A stretch of 64,000 bases of DNA from Halichondria panicea. Lineage: Eukaryota > Porifera > Demospongiae > Suberitida > Halichondriidae. The DNA lies in the NCBI RefSeq assembly GCF_963675165.1, contig NC_087377.1:13512198-13576197 (forward strand). Direction: 5' to 3'. Positions 24,670-37,084 of the stretch are shown here, in pieces. A program made the position numbers and the translations under genes. Numbering within the stretch: the stretch's first letter is position 1; every line of letters starts with the position of its first letter. The notes under the pieces were generated by a model. It saw only the letters and a list, made by a program, of their open reading frames with translations, was not told the DNA's origin and did no database searches.

Positions 24670-26082
24670 TTACAGTCCTACAGGTCCGTACGCTTGGTTA
24701 GTATTCAGTTCAATCTCCTCTTTGGGTGACACCTCCTCATAAACAGGACCAGCTGGTGCAGTGGGTCCTACGTTAGCTTGCTCTTTAGCTGACGGGGAGT
24801 ACACATTCTTCTTATGAATGAACAAATAAATTATCAAGAGTCCCACAAATAATCCTATTATCGTGAACACAATTGCCGTGACAACCACGCTGATGGAGAC
24901 AGCTGCATCAAATCGACTCCCTTCAGATATGCTGGCGCAATTACAATTACAATTACATGGAGCAGCTGTAGTTGGTTCAAGTGGTGGGGATAGTGGAGCC
25001 GTGCAGTTTATTGGAGGGGCTGTGTAATAGAATTGTATAAGAATATCCATTACTATATATACAACCAAGAGCTTAAACTTACGAGTTGTGGGAGTGGGTG
25101 TGGTTAGTGATGTACACTCAATAGCCTCAGGGTCTGGACTCCACATCAGTGTACCCTCACATGTCACCATTGTAACAGCAGACACATACCCAACATCACA
25201 CTGGATGGTTACCGTGGATCCTGGCAATCTGCTGGTGGTTGGTCCAAAGGCTACATTTATGGGGTTAGTCAGCACAGGACAGCCGCCTAAGAGGATCAAT
25301 TGATACTGTGTGCAAAAAATATATATACTCACCTACTCTGAAGTTGTAGTCAGCAGTTGTACTGTTCCCAGCACAGTTGGTAGCCACAACACTGACAGTG
25401 TAGTCCATATTGTATTGAGCAGTCACAGTGACAGAGGTGGATGTGAGGACAGTAGCAGAGAGCTGGGCCAGAGGTGAGATGATCACTGAGTAGGTGAGGT
25501 CATCTCTACCACCAGTCTCAGCTGGAGGGTTCCACTGTACAGATACACTAACTTCATCGGCTGAGCTGCTCAGAATGGAGTGTCTGATGGTGGACGGTGG
25601 TCCTGGTGGATCTATGTAACTTATATTGTGAGATAACGGACGAGGCACTTATTGCAACTCACCAACCAATTGGATCATTGAAGATCCAATAGTGGTTAGA
25701 GTAGGCACAACCCCCACACAGGACACAGTGATCCCATTCTCTGCTGTTCTTGACAGATTAGATGTTAATGTAGTGTCGTTGAATGCAATTAGTTTCACAG
25801 TGTAACCTGAATGCATTAGTGGTACATTGAGATCAGAGGTGGAGAGGATATCGATGGGAGTAACATCTGACAGTACCCATCTCAAGAAATCTCCAGCAGC
25901 AGTGCAAGTGAAAGTGACTGTTTCCATTGGACATGGTCTCTCCACACTCACTGAATATTGTGCTTTATGAAACATGCAGCAATAAGGAAATCTATAATTG
26001 AATAGTCAGTCTTACCAGTGCTGAAGCCACCCAGAAAGCAAATCAGAAGAACTCTAATGAGCTTTATCTCTATTAGTGTCAT
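24670..26082 (-). CDS. Receptor B: Ig-FN3-sushi-TM with YEEV/YGPV tail
   Basis: Five exons (26082-26016, 25962-25663, 25611-25333, 25286-25083, 25019-24670) join in frame with phase-1 introns: 1200 nt, 399 residues. Signal peptide (MTLIEIKLIRVLLICFLGG), Ig-like domain (PCPMETVTFTC ... ITVSCVG), FN3 (VSVQWNPPAETGGRDDLTYS), sushi with cysteines at CPVL, IQCD, VTCE, IECT, a threonine/proline stalk with a CNCNCNC run, one transmembrane helix (VVVTAIVFTIIGLFVGLLII) and a tail ending PVYEEVSPKEEIELNTNQAY. YEEV resembles a Src-family SH2 docking site. The Ig-FN3 part is close to receptor A, while the tail is unrelated. The Ig exon acceptor TTTCATAAAG is weak; a second acceptor (TATTCAG) 12 bases on keeps the frame. 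It looks intact and functional as a surface receptor; ligand unknown. Confidence 0.8.
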
Positions 26083-26539
26083 CTCAAAATTTTATTCTTG
26101 ACAGTTAGAAGGTTGCATTTCAATGTGATTGCTGACTAGACAATCTGTTGTTTACTTCCTTTTATATTCATAGCTTCTTTTTTAATTATAATTCCTGCTG
26201 TTTTGAACAAAACCAGACAACACTCTGCCAGCCTTATAGGCTTTGCTTTCTATTCTTGATTTTTTTCTCATGGTTTGCCGCCTATTAATAATATTTATAT
26301 GCTGTGTATAATAATTATGTATAATTGTGCTCAGAAATACTAGATAGATAATTATGTCAGTCTTGTGTCCATCAAAATTACTAATGGTTGTGACCCTTTA
26401 TCAGATCAGAGCTATATAGCCTTGTCTCATGCAGTTGTTTATTGTGTAGTGGATCTTTACCATCTCTTTTGTCTCAGCTGCTGAAGTGCTGTGATTGACT
26501 AGACTACTGGTACTATAGTCCCAGTGGATGGATGGAATG

Positions 26540-26648
26540 ATGAAGAGTTGCCCTGGACGACCAACATGGGAGGGAGCTGGGAGACCATCTCAGTAAGATC
26601 GGAGAGGAGCAACTGGCAACAGATTTCCTGACACTATCTGTGAGGCTG
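26540..26648 (+). pseudogene. Death-domain second-half fragment
   Basis: The DNA resembles receptor A's exon 7366-7525 (GACGACCAACATGGGAGGGA, then CTCAGTAAGATCGGAGAGGA) but has small insertions that shift the frame, and the first third is lost. It ends at CTGTGAGGCTG before GTGAGT. Confidence 0.5.
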
Positions 26649-27539
26649 GTGAGTATGCATCAGATAGTAGATCTAGTAGTAATGAGTACCTAATTTATCG
26701 GACATTTCTAATTATCCCGGACACTTTTTTAGGTAATTTTTTTTGTTCTGATACAGCAGACACTTAGGTGCTTTAATATCTGCCTTGAAAAGTTGAGATA
26801 CATTCCAAGCAACGTAGCTTTATAGCCAGTAAGATAGATAGCTTTGAGGATTAGATAGCTAGTGCAACTCTAGATCTTAAGTCACACACTATAGCTGTTG
26901 TTCAGCTATTCATTTTAACAACATTTACGTAAGCAATCACAGTAGTTCATATGCATGCATGAATATTCCTTTGCTTCATAATAAGTTGTTATTCTCTGCA
27001 TCTATTGACTGAGTTAATACTAACCCCCCCCCCCCACACACTGTTGCCTCACTTGTAGAGTGGGTCTTTACCGTCAGTTTGGGCTCAGTGTAATTGTTGT
27101 TTATCCGTTCTGAAGTCTCTACCAAATCTACCCACTCTAGTACAGAATGTGCATATTGGTTGAATGATGCTTACCATTTACAACTCTATTATGTTTATTC
27201 TGTAGGTTTTTCACCACTTTATAAATGGTAGAGAGGTTGTCCTTGCAGATTGTAACTACGGATACACTGCAGTATTACTAATGTTGAGGTGTGTCACAAT
27301 AGGGTTGTGTGTGGTAATGATCTAAATGTCACGAATCATCAACCATTATGTAGCTTATAATGACAAGAATGCTTGAAAAATGCCTTCTGAGCTGTAGACC
27401 TGAGCTAAAAGGTCCTTAGTAACCGAAGTCAAACCGCCAATTTAGGCCACTACTTCTAATGAATGTGTTTGCCGTCGTTGTCCACTACCACCACTAAAAT
27501 GAACCTGATTAGAGCCTTGCTTCGCTCGGAATTATATTT
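26649..27539. other. Spacer between tandem units
   Basis: No gene seen. The block 27400-27540 repeats 23800-23945 (both end in GCCTTGCTTCGCTCGGAATTA), marking the duplication structure. A sentence-like repeat around GGTCTTTACCGTCTG...CAGTGTGATTATT recurs here (27060), at 33490, 41150 and 42170 and inverted at 54000. Confidence 0.45.
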
Positions 27540-27910
27540 TGCGTGGAATACAAAATTAATGTGGATAAGCTAGCCAAATCCATGATATTTTTGCAGCACA
27601 CATTTTTTAGCAGATCTATCTTGCTGTGATGTTGGTGCATGTGCGTGTGTGCAGGTGGACTTCTACATCTCCCAGAACCAGGCGGTCAACCATGCAGTGA
27701 GAGAGGCAGCCTGCATCTGTACTGCAGAGCTGGGCACTCAGGTGAGTGGGTGGTCATGTGATTATGCCTGTGTAATCAATATCCCCTAAAGTCCGGTATC
27801 ATGTGTTCAGTAGCACACATGATTATAATAATTATATTTACACATTACAGCTCAACAATTCAACCCCTCCTCCACACACACGCACGCACACACACACACA
27901 CGCACGCACG

Positions 27911-27970
<60 letters not shown>

Positions 27971-29180
27971 CAGGTGAACAAGAATATTGTCTGAAACCGT
28001 TCGGGGGACGACTGGTGAGTGTACTGTTGTAGTGTTTCCATGACAATGTGTGGAGCTTTATGGTGTAGTGGGGTATGGGATAAAGGCGTGCTAGCTTATG
28101 TGTACAAAAGTGTTTGTGATACGGGTACGTGTGCTTAGTAGATTATGTGGTAGATAAATGTGGGCCAGTGTACACAAGAGATCCCTCAAGTGAGCTTATG
28201 TGTTGTGGATGTAAATAGAATTGTAGAGTTATACGTAATAGCAGTTCTAATCTTGCCCCCCTTCCCTCCAGTTCAATCTCCTGCTTGAAGTGCTGAGTGG
28301 TGTTAGACAGAATAATAAGTGTGTGTGGTGACCGAGTGTCCTCCCTCCTCCCCCTCTGTGCTGAGACACTCACGACACAGACACTATCCTCAACACATCA
28401 ACCTCCTGGAGACACTGCTCAAACTGGTGAGATGGGTGATAAATGGATCTCATTGTGTCATCGACATGCATGCACAAATCACTATTATAAGTTCAGTGCA
28501 TTAATGTCCTTGCTTGATAACGTCCAGGCCAAAAAAAACACTAGCACTTATAATTATTCGTGCACGCATGTTGAACGTCCTCTGATGGCGACCCTATATA
28601 ATTATGCTCTCTAAGTCTATAAAGTTACTTTAGTGATGTATGTTGTATTATCGATAGCGTGGATTGAAATTTCTTAGACAGCTAAGTTCCTCAAAAGCTG
28701 ACACTGTAAGAAACATTCGATACTTTTGAAGTAAGTTTTGACATAACAATTTCTTTGTAAATTGTACTGTGGCTATACACGTATCTAACTTCTTTGAGTG
28801 TGTTCAATGTTTCTCTGTCCTTGTTTCTTACATCTATTTCAATAGATAATGAGATCTGCATACTCCAGTTATTACAAGTACTCCCCCCACCCTCACAGAG
28901 CAGTGACAATGCCTGGTGGTGCAGTCTGCTGGAGTGGACTGTCTTACCACACTATGTCAGCTGCTGGGGAGGATGATCTTCAGAGGGAGAATAGAACAAC
29001 ACAATCTAATGTGAGTCTTCGAATAATATCTATATACATAGCTACATGACTTAGGCTTGTATAACCAATATTATTATGACTTAAGCCAACAACTCAAAGC
29101 CTATAAGACAACTGTCAAATCATATGTAGTGTCATTCGGGATTCCTTTGTATGTGTATGCATATTAGACGTTAGACATTA
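27540..29180 (+). pseudogene. HEAT/ARM gene fragments, tandem unit 2
   Basis: Repeats 21855-23400 in the same order: 27655-27741 (VDFYIS...), 27974-28014 (VNK exon with two extra bases, so frameshifted), 28272-28426 (same TGA as unit 1) and 28899-29010. The CA tract before the second piece has grown to about 95 bp (27874-27968). Differences from unit 1 are few, pointing to a recent duplication. Confidence 0.55.
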
Positions 29181-30249
29181 GTTGATAAGACGTACCTAAC
29201 TGTACATGGGAAAAGTACCTCAGGTGAGGTATACTGTGGGACTTAGTATACCTGCAACTTACTTAGTATCCTGTTGTCAAGCAAAGTAAACTTGCTGTAT
29301 TGTAGTCAAGCCTCGAGGCAAGGTTTGCGCATGCGCACTAGTATCTAAATGAGTTAGACATCGTTTTGTCGGTGTCCATGTGATTTAATTAAAAGCCCTC
29401 AGCCACTTGTAGTACCCTCGCTACGCTCCAGTGCCTTTGGCCTTCTTTCTAAATCCTATAGACTCCTCCAAAACAGTGTCTAAGCTTATATGATCTAAAT
29501 GTGAGAAGTGCCTGTAATCGCTTGTACTATACATATTAGTTGGCTGTTTTAATAGTTGAATGTTGAGATTGTGTGGAATTCCTTTGAAGGTTTGACATAG
29601 CGTTCACAACTTTTACTTGCTTTTATCACGGTTTCTATAGAAGCCTCCAGACTCCTGAGTTGCTGTGATAGACAGCCAAGTCATACATCACTACATGCAC
29701 TGCATACTTTTTATTTGGCTTCTTTATATTATGTCACCAGCCGAGGGTTTAACCAGTTATATAACTTCATACAAAACATGTGTAATGGCTTTTTAATGAA
29801 TAACGTTATTGTTTACATTGTTCTTAAGTATACATAGACACCTCCAAAACAGTGTCTAACTTTTATATGTGTGAAGTACCCCAGAGGTGGTAACCGTGTA
29901 CTACATATAGAGAGTGGGAGTGGCTGTTTTAATAGTTGCATGTTGAGATTGTGTGGAGTTTCTTTGAAGGTTTGACATAGCATTCACAGCTTTTACTTTA
30001 TGCTTGCTTTTATCACAGTTTCTGTAGAAGCCGTGTAAGAGAGATTGCGCACGCATACTATTGTATCTAAGTGAGTTTTATAATTATGTCACCAGCCGAG
30101 GGTTTAACCAGTTATATAACTTCATACAAAACATGTGTAGTGGCTTTTTAATGAACAACGTTATTGTTTACATTGTTCTTGAACGGATGTAGTGCTATAT
30201 ATTAATTGTATACATGTACATTAACTGTTGATGAAAATTACCGTAAGTT
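29181..30249. repeat. Spacer with internally repeated blocks
   Basis: The block ACTTCATACAAAACATGTGTA...CATTGTTCTTAAG occurs twice here (29765-29828, 30119-30181) and again at 23603-23667 and, in part, 24548-24599. GTTTGACATAGC...TTTTACTT is also doubled. It holds no coding exon. Confidence 0.5.
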
Positions 30250-31668
30250 TCATAGTCCTACTGGTCCATACGCCTGGTTAGTGTTCAGTTCAATCTCCTC
30301 TTTGGGTGACACCTCCTCATAAACAGGACCAGCTGGTGTAGTGGGTCCTACGTTAGCTTGCTCTTTAGCTGACGGGGAGTACACATTCTTCTTATGCATG
30401 AACAAATACATTATCAAGAGTCCCACAAATAATCCTATTATCGTGAATAGAATTGCCGTGACAACTACGCTGATGGAGACAGCTGCATCAAATCGACTCC
30501 CATCAGATAGGCTGGCGCAATTACAATTACAATTACAAGGTGCAGCTGTAGTAGGTGGTTCAAGTGGTGGGGATAGTGGAGCCGTGCAGTTTATTGGAGG
30601 GGCTGTGTAATAGAATTAATATCCATAATTATATATACAGCCAAGAGCTTAACTCACGAGTTGTGGGAGTAGGTGTGGTTAGTGATGTACACTCAATAGC
30701 CTCAGGGTCTGGACTCCACATTAGTGTACTCTCACATGTCACCATTGTAACAGTAGACACATACCCAGCATCACACTGGATGGTTACTGTGGATCCTGAT
30801 AATCTGCTGGAGACTGGTCCAAACACTCCATTCATTGGGTTAGTCAACGTAGGACAGTTGCCTGAGAAGGTGTTGACACTGTGTGTCAAAAATAAAACTC
30901 ACCAATCCTAAAGTTGTAGTCAGCTGTTGTACTGCTCCCAGCACAGTTGGTAGCCACAACACTGACAGCGTAGTCCACATTGTATTGAGCAGTCACAGTG
31001 ACAGAGGTGGATGTGAGGACAGTAGCAGAGAGCTGGGCCAGAGGTGAGACGGTCACTGTGTAGGTGAGGTCATCTCTACCACCAGTCTCAGTAGGAGGGT
31101 TCCACTGTACAGGTACACTAACTGCATCGGCTGAGCTGCTTGAAATGGAGTGTCTAATGGTGGACGGTGGTCCTGGTGGATCTATGTAACTTATAGCAGT
31201 GATTATAATTATAGAGACGATAGACGAGACACTAACTGCAACTCACCAACCGATCGGATCGTTGAAGATCCTATAGTGGTTACTGGCACAAACCCCAAAC
31301 AGGACACAGTGATCCCATTCTCTGCTGTTCTTGAAAGAGTAGATGTTAATGTAGTGTCATTGAATGCAATCAGTGTCACAGTGTAACCTGATACAACAAT
31401 GGGTACGTTGAGATCAGAGGTGGAGAGGATACTGATGCTAGTACTATCTGAAGACACCCATCTCAAGGAATCTCCATTAGCAGTGCAAGTGAAAGTGACT
31501 GTTTCCATTGGACATAGTCTCTCCACACTCACTGAATATTGTGTTTTATGAAACATGCAGCAATGTAAGGAAATCTATAATTGAATAGTCAGTCTTACCA
31601 GTGCTGAAGCCAGCCAGAAAGCAAATCAAAAGAACTCTACAAATGAGCTTTATCTCTATTAGTATCAT
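30250..31668 (-). CDS. Receptor C: tandem duplicate of receptor B
   Basis: Exons 31668-31599, 31531-31247, 31181-30903, 30861-30658, 30602-30250 give 1191 nt, 396 residues, in frame. Domain order is as in B: signal peptide (MILIEIKLICRVLLICFLAG), Ig-like, FN3, sushi, transmembrane, tail with PVYEEVSPKEE and QAYGPVGL. The upstream Ig acceptor used by A and probably B is lost (AAAG has become AAAA), so this model uses the TATTCAG acceptor 12 bases downstream, which keeps phase 1. The Ig domain differs from B mainly in one stretch (SSDSTSISILSTSDL against LSDVTPIDILSTSDL). The FN3 exon has the same length in A, B and C (279 nt). Confidence 0.78.
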
Positions 31669-32109
31669 CTCAAAATTAATTATTTCTTGACAGTTAGAAG
31701 GTTGCATTTCAATGTTGTGATTGCTGACTAGACAACCTGTTGTTTACTTCCTTTATATTCGTAGCTTCTTTTAACTACAATTCCTGCTGTTTCCGTAGAC
31801 AGTATATGAATAGTTTTTGTTGATACAAAACCAGACAGCACTCTACCGGCCTTATAGGCTTTGCTAAAAAAATTCCTATCCTGGATTTTTTTTCTCATGG
31901 TTTTGCCGCCTATTATTCTAATTAATTAAGCTATAATAATATTTATATGCTATGTATAATTGTGCTCAGAAATACTAGATAGACATATCAGTCATATGTC
32001 CATCAAAATAATAATGATTGCGACCCTTATCATAGATATCCTTGTCTCACTTGATGTTTATTGTATAGTGGATCTTTACCTTTTATTTTTTCTCAGCTGC
32101 TTGGCTGAA

Positions 32110-33315
32110 ATGATTGGCTAATGGATGATGAAGAGTTGCTCTGGAAGACCAATCTGGAGGGAGTTGGCAGACCACATTAAGATCGGAGAGGAGCAACTGG
32201 CAAAGGAACTCATGACTATCTGTGAGGCCAAGCAGTCAGTACATTAGATAGATATTGGCATGTGGTAGATCTAGTGGTAATGAGTATAAAGTGGGACTAT
32301 ATACAAGCTATTCATTCTAACATAAGTACTGTTATATCCCCTGCAGCTATGAGAGAGTTCCTGGTCCTCCCCTCAGAGGAGGGACACAACCACACCTACC
32401 CACACTGCTACCAGCCATGCGGTAATAAGTAATTATGACATCAGATGCTTTGGGTGAACATTTTATTTTCTATTTTTAAAGGCCCTCCTCCCTGATTTTA
32501 GAAAAGAAGAGCTAGCATATTTACCTAACAGCAACCCCACTCTTTTAAATAAGAGCTGTTGCCACTAACCAATTCCTCATCATAGAGTCTCGTGACTAAC
32601 AGCACTGCTCATGATTAGTTGTACAGCTCAGTAATTCAGTAATCCACCCCCCCGGCCTGTACTGATAATTTGATGTGTACTACATGTAGCTGTTGATGTT
32701 GTCAAGATTGTTACTTGTTTGCCCATTATTTCTTTTCTGTATAATAGAGAAAAGTTGTTCTCATTATTCTTACATTGCGAAAACAATGTACACTAAACAT
32801 ACATGTACCCAGTAAGAAACTGTGACAGTATTATGGGACCTAGCTAGCTGGCTGTGGTTTTATTTTGTAATCCTGTTACATTGTGCTGCAGTAATTACCA
32901 TTGTTTTGTCACACCTTATACCTGCCTACTATTTTTCTTTTAATTACAGTGCCTACTAAAATTATGATTTTTCAGTGGCGCACAAAATAATAGAACAAGA
33001 AAAAACTGTTTGGCGCTTATATTAGAGTCTGATACAAGCTAACATGCTCTGAAGAAGATGAGGTTACAGCATGTAAAAAGAGCTTTGTGGTCACCCATTT
33101 TCATACAGCCAGGTTGACCAGCCCAAAGCCCCCAAAACATGTTCTGCAACCACCTTTTTATTACGATCACTGTTAGTCTAGAGGTTCCACTGTGTCAAGT
33201 AATTATATACCCACCTGTTATATCCCCTCCCCCCTGCAGCTACGAGGGAGTTACTGGTCCACCTCCCCTCAGAGGAGAGACAACCACACCTATCCACACT
33301 GCTACCAGCCATGAG
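32110..33315 (+). pseudogene. Death-domain second-half and two HEAT first-exon fragments
   Basis: 32110-32222 is a Death-domain second-half fragment (ATTAAGATCGGAGAGGAGCA...). 32347-32421 and 33240-33315 are two versions of one HEAT exon; the second reads ELLVHLPSEERQPHLSTLLP with donor ATGAG/GTAATA, the first has deletions that break it. Their neighbours do not continue a gene. 32430-33230 otherwise shows nothing. Confidence 0.5.
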
Positions 33316-33740
33316 GTAATATAATGGCTGTAGGTTGTATGACCCTTTATCAAAATTATGACCCTTAATTGTTGTCTCACGTAATGTTTATTGTATAGCA
33401 GATCTTTACCTTTTGGCTCAGTGTGATTATTACTTGTCCACTCTAGAGTCTTTACCAAAAGCTATATATCACTTATTGTAAAGTGGATCTTTACCGTCTG
33501 TTTGGGCTCGGTGTGGTTGTTGCTTATCCATTCTTAAGCCGTTACCAAATCTACCCACCGTAGTACAGAATGTGTATATTAGTTGACTGATGCTTACCAT
33601 TTACAAACCTTTCGTACTGCCTATTGTTTATTGGCGCTTGATATGATAATTATGATAGTCTAAGAAAGGTTTTCCTTTTGTTTGGAGGTTGTATAGTTTG
33701 AGTAGGAAAATTCAGGGACGGAAGCACTGTCCTTCCCGTG

Positions 33741-33965
33741 CGAAAAGGAATGCGCTTTCTCGCGTTATTGCCCGTATATGCGCACCATCTCGCTCTTAAG
33801 ATCGCGCGCGCTACCGCAAGCACACGTTATCGCCCCGCTGCATAGCGCGTACGTATACGCACAATAGCGCGCTGCATCGCGCGTGTATATACCCACAATA
33901 GCGCGCGTGCGCATACTCACAAAAGCGGTAAGCGCATATGTATGGTACCGCCTATACCCATGCAT
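33741..33965. repeat. Left subterminal CpG-rich array of the transposon
   Basis: Dense GCGC/CGCGC words spaced by about 10-25 bases (for example CAATAGCGCGCTGCATCGCG) in otherwise AT-rich DNA. In plant CACTA elements, arrays near the ends bind an element-coded protein; the same role here is inference. Confidence 0.55.
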
Positions 33966-34011
33966 GCATTACACAACAATGAGCATGCACAAAAGTGATC
34001 ATGTCAATGCT

Positions 34012-36923
34012 TCAAGAGTCCTGGGGAAGTCTTTTGGATCGACATTTCGCATTTAAATTCTTGGTAAGCAAATTATTCCATCTTTTTGGTTCGTCCTGCT
34101 TTGCACATGGAAATCGGTAGTTCACATGATCTGAAAGTATAAGTTTACAGTAAGAGCAATAACATTATTATCATCACATTGAACTCACATCTTATTCCAC
34201 ACATTTTCTTTTGATCAAGCAGCATAATACCAGGTTTGCGAGGCTGGGTACAATTACCAGTAGAGATGTCCTCCTGGCTAAACAGAGCACAGAGGAGGTT
34301 TACTGCTAGTTTAGCAGGGGTGGTTCCATCGTTTTCTGCTCTAGCTATATCCTCCTGGTAAAGGCTCTCTATGAATGTGCTCTGGCCAGTGCCTCTCTCA
34401 CCGAGCCAACATCCTGCTACGAAAATAGTAAAAAAATTAATATTGCAAACCTGACATTAGAAACTTTTACCTTTAGTGCCACTTGTGTCCATCTCTAGGG
34501 GTGAGTCTCTGGGAGTAGGAGGATAACAATCAGACTCACTGGATGTTTTAGCCTGCATACATATAAGGTCCTTTCAGCATATGGACCCCAAACTCTATTT
34601 ATAAGTAGCCATAAAACCACACTCACCCTTTACCCTAGCTTTCACACTTATTTGGGGAAAACACTGGACAATAATTAAGACGCACTGTCTTGATATAAGT
34701 GCTAAGGCATGTTACTTAGACTCTAGTTTTGCTTCAACAAGGAGCTGTACACACTGTTTTTCTGGTAGTCATAGCACACAGAATGGGTTCAGTAACGCTT
34801 GAATGCAGTATGGTACCTTCAACTTCTTCTTTAGCTTTAGCACTGATCTCACTTGGTCCATCTGATTTCTTAGTTTACGTATCTCACCCCAAAGATTCTG
34901 CAATCAAAAACACAAAAACACATTCCAGTCTTTAGCCATGAATACTGTCTTCTACTAGGCCCTGGCAACATAATTTATGCATAATAGGTTAGGTCAATAA
35001 GCTGGCATAATAGGGTACATATATACAACCCTCCTCTGCCGCTACTGAACGTGTTTTTTCTCTTTTAAGTGCCTCCTTTACATCTCAACAACAAGGATCA
35101 CTAGAAGATTACGTTAAATCTTCAGTGATGTTACTATACAATTTTTTGTATAATACTAATATTGTTGAAAAAGATTCTTCAATGTGGGGCATAATGGGTT
35201 GTTTCAACAAGGCTGAATTTGGGGGCAATGCTTTTAAGCATAATAGGGGCAAAAATAGCATAATTTGCCAGGGCCTATCTTCTACCTGATAATCTCCTGA
35301 AGAGGAACTAGGTGTTGAACTCCTCCTCAATTCCATAGCATCTTCACCAGTAAAAGAGGAATGTCTGGACAAATTCATCCCACCACTCCAGGATGTCTGC
35401 AATGTAGGATAACTTAATTAGTGGTCTGCGGTTTGGGCATGCCTCACACACGCACACGCACACACACACACGCACACACAGAGGAGAAGACAAAATGCAA
35501 CTTACTTCCGAGGAAGGGTGGTTAGGAGAATTGTAATTCCCGTAGACTGCGCCAATTGGAATGTGCCCAGGTGAAGTGTTAAATACAGGTGATGACTGGA
35601 ACTGAGCAAGTGCTGATGGCTGGAACTGAGCAAGTGTTGATGGCTGGAATGGAGTAGCGGTTGATGGCTGGAAGGGAGTAGTGGTTGATGGCTGGAAGGG
35701 AGTAGTGGTTGATGGCTGGAAGGGAGTAATGGTTGATGGCTGGATCTGAGTAGTGGTTGATGGCTGGATCTGAGTAGCGACTGGTTGGGTGGATGTGATA
35801 GTTTGTGTGGGTGTTGCAGGTAGCACAATCAATCCTTCTTTCTCGAATTGACTCTATAAGAACACAATAATTAGGGTGCATGGGGTGTCAAATGCACCAA
35901 AAATTGGACTATCATGTTGCCCATTAGCCTCCTACACAGGCCTCGCGCATGCACAAAATTATCTAAAATTTCCTGTAAAACTGAAATAAAAATATCCTGA
36001 ATAAATATAGGCAAAGATTATTATGTAAGAAATAGGATGCTGGCGCCCTTTTGGACAAGTTAATTCCCTTTGATGAGGTTACTATTGGAAGACTACAGCA
36101 CCCTGTTTGCTTGGAAGGGGAACACCCTGTACAGATCAAAAATACTGTACCTTGAGAGCTGTAGCCTCATCAGAAACTGTAGGACTCAGTTGCACCTCTT
36201 CCCTTGCTGATTTCTGTGCACTCTTGGCCTTTGAAGCAACAGTCTTTGCTACCTGTTGAATCAGATAATACAAAGTTAATTACCTACACAGTAAAGCAAT
36301 TAGTCCCACCTTCCAGTCCTCCATTGGAGTTTTCTTTTTTATTTTCTGGGGCTTCTTACGTCTAGGAGTACTTGTTTTGGGCGCTTTAGGAGCTTTTTTT
36401 TGCTTTTTGTTGGGGCTAGGCATGGTCAGTGACTGTGGTGAGTCACTGCGGTCAGGTAGGTCAGGTAGGTCAGGCAGGTCAGGCAAGTCAGGTAGGTCAA
36501 CATCACCGTCCTCAACTTCAGATGTAATCTCCCTCTCCTCCATTAGCTGCTCCATCTCCACTTTCGTACCTACATATTATTATGGTCAATATAATAGACA
36601 TCTTCCTCTTGAAAGGGGCTGGTACTCAAGTTACCTCTTCCAAGTACAATGGCATCATAGTGCTTTGGTCCCACCCTGACCTTCACTTGTTCACCAACAT
36701 CAGCACATTCATCGATGTCTTTGGATGGTACAACACTGTGAGTGTCTTCGCCCACCCAGTCAACAAGGAAAAATGCTTCTACAATAATTATTAAAATATT
36801 ATTGTGATAACACAAGAATTTCATACGACCGACATAGGTCAGTAATTCTAGCTACGAAGCAAGCCATGTACAGCATATATTTGTTTGCTTACCAGTTTTT
36901 CTGCACAGGTCACGGACAGACAT
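34012..36923 (-). CDS. Transposon-encoded BEN-domain protein
   Basis: Ten exons join in frame (36923-36893, 36778-36635, 36569-36310, 36252-36151, 35853-35506, 35396-35286, 34897-34817, 34552-34471, 34416-34189, 34130-34012): 1506 nt, 501 residues. Order: short start MSVRDLCRKTG; a conserved-looking module (EQVKVRVGPKHYDAIVLGRG, about residues 40-60); acidic LPD repeats; a lysine-rich likely nuclear signal (KKQKKAPKAPK); a QPST-repeat linker; a short coiled coil (WGEIRKLRNQMDQVRSVLKL); and a C-terminal BEN domain (LLCALFSQEDISTGNC ... YHVNYRFP ... NLLTKNLNAKCRSKRLP). BEN domains bind DNA or partner proteins in chromatin. Its place inside the transposon, head-to-head with the transposase, suggests a TNPA-like end-binding or regulatory role (inference). 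No lesion was found, so the copy may be young. Confidence 0.72.
35590..35790. repeat. 24-bp coding minisatellite
   Basis: About eight units of GTTGATGGCTGGA(A/T)(G/C)(G/T)GAGTA type, each coding an eight-residue TPFQPSTT-like unit of the BEN protein's linker on the minus strand. A second short coding repeat (9-bp, LPD) is at 36450-36502. Confidence 0.7.
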
Positions 36924-37084
36924 AGCTAGACTTTAAATGACAACAGATCAGAGCTGTGTATGTGTAGCTAGCTAGCTAGTTAGATGCAAAGTGCCATGCC
37001 ACGTGTTGTGCCACGTGACTTGAATTTAGGCCTACTTGGGTGTGGCCGGGACGGGAAGTACATGCAAAGAAGTTTTAGCTAGCT
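36924..37084. promoter_or_regulatory. Divergent promoter of the transposon's two genes
   Basis: 161 bp separate the two start codons. It contains GTGCCATGCCACGTG...GCCACGTGAC, with two CACGTG E-box-type sites (around 37000-37018). No clear TATA box was seen. Confidence 0.45.

Noticed and set aside
19394-29010. One large functional HEAT/ARM gene across the plus strand
   Set aside because: Exons are repeated, out of order and carry shared stops and frameshifts; they also interleave with minus-strand receptor genes.
33765-33965. Arg/Ala/Tyr-rich open frame on the minus strand
   Set aside because: It is the CpG-rich subterminal array of the transposon read by chance.
35440-35482. CRISPR-like or structured array at a CA repeat
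   Set aside because: Simple dinucleotide repeat in an intron of the BEN gene; no spacer/repeat pattern and wrong kind of organism.
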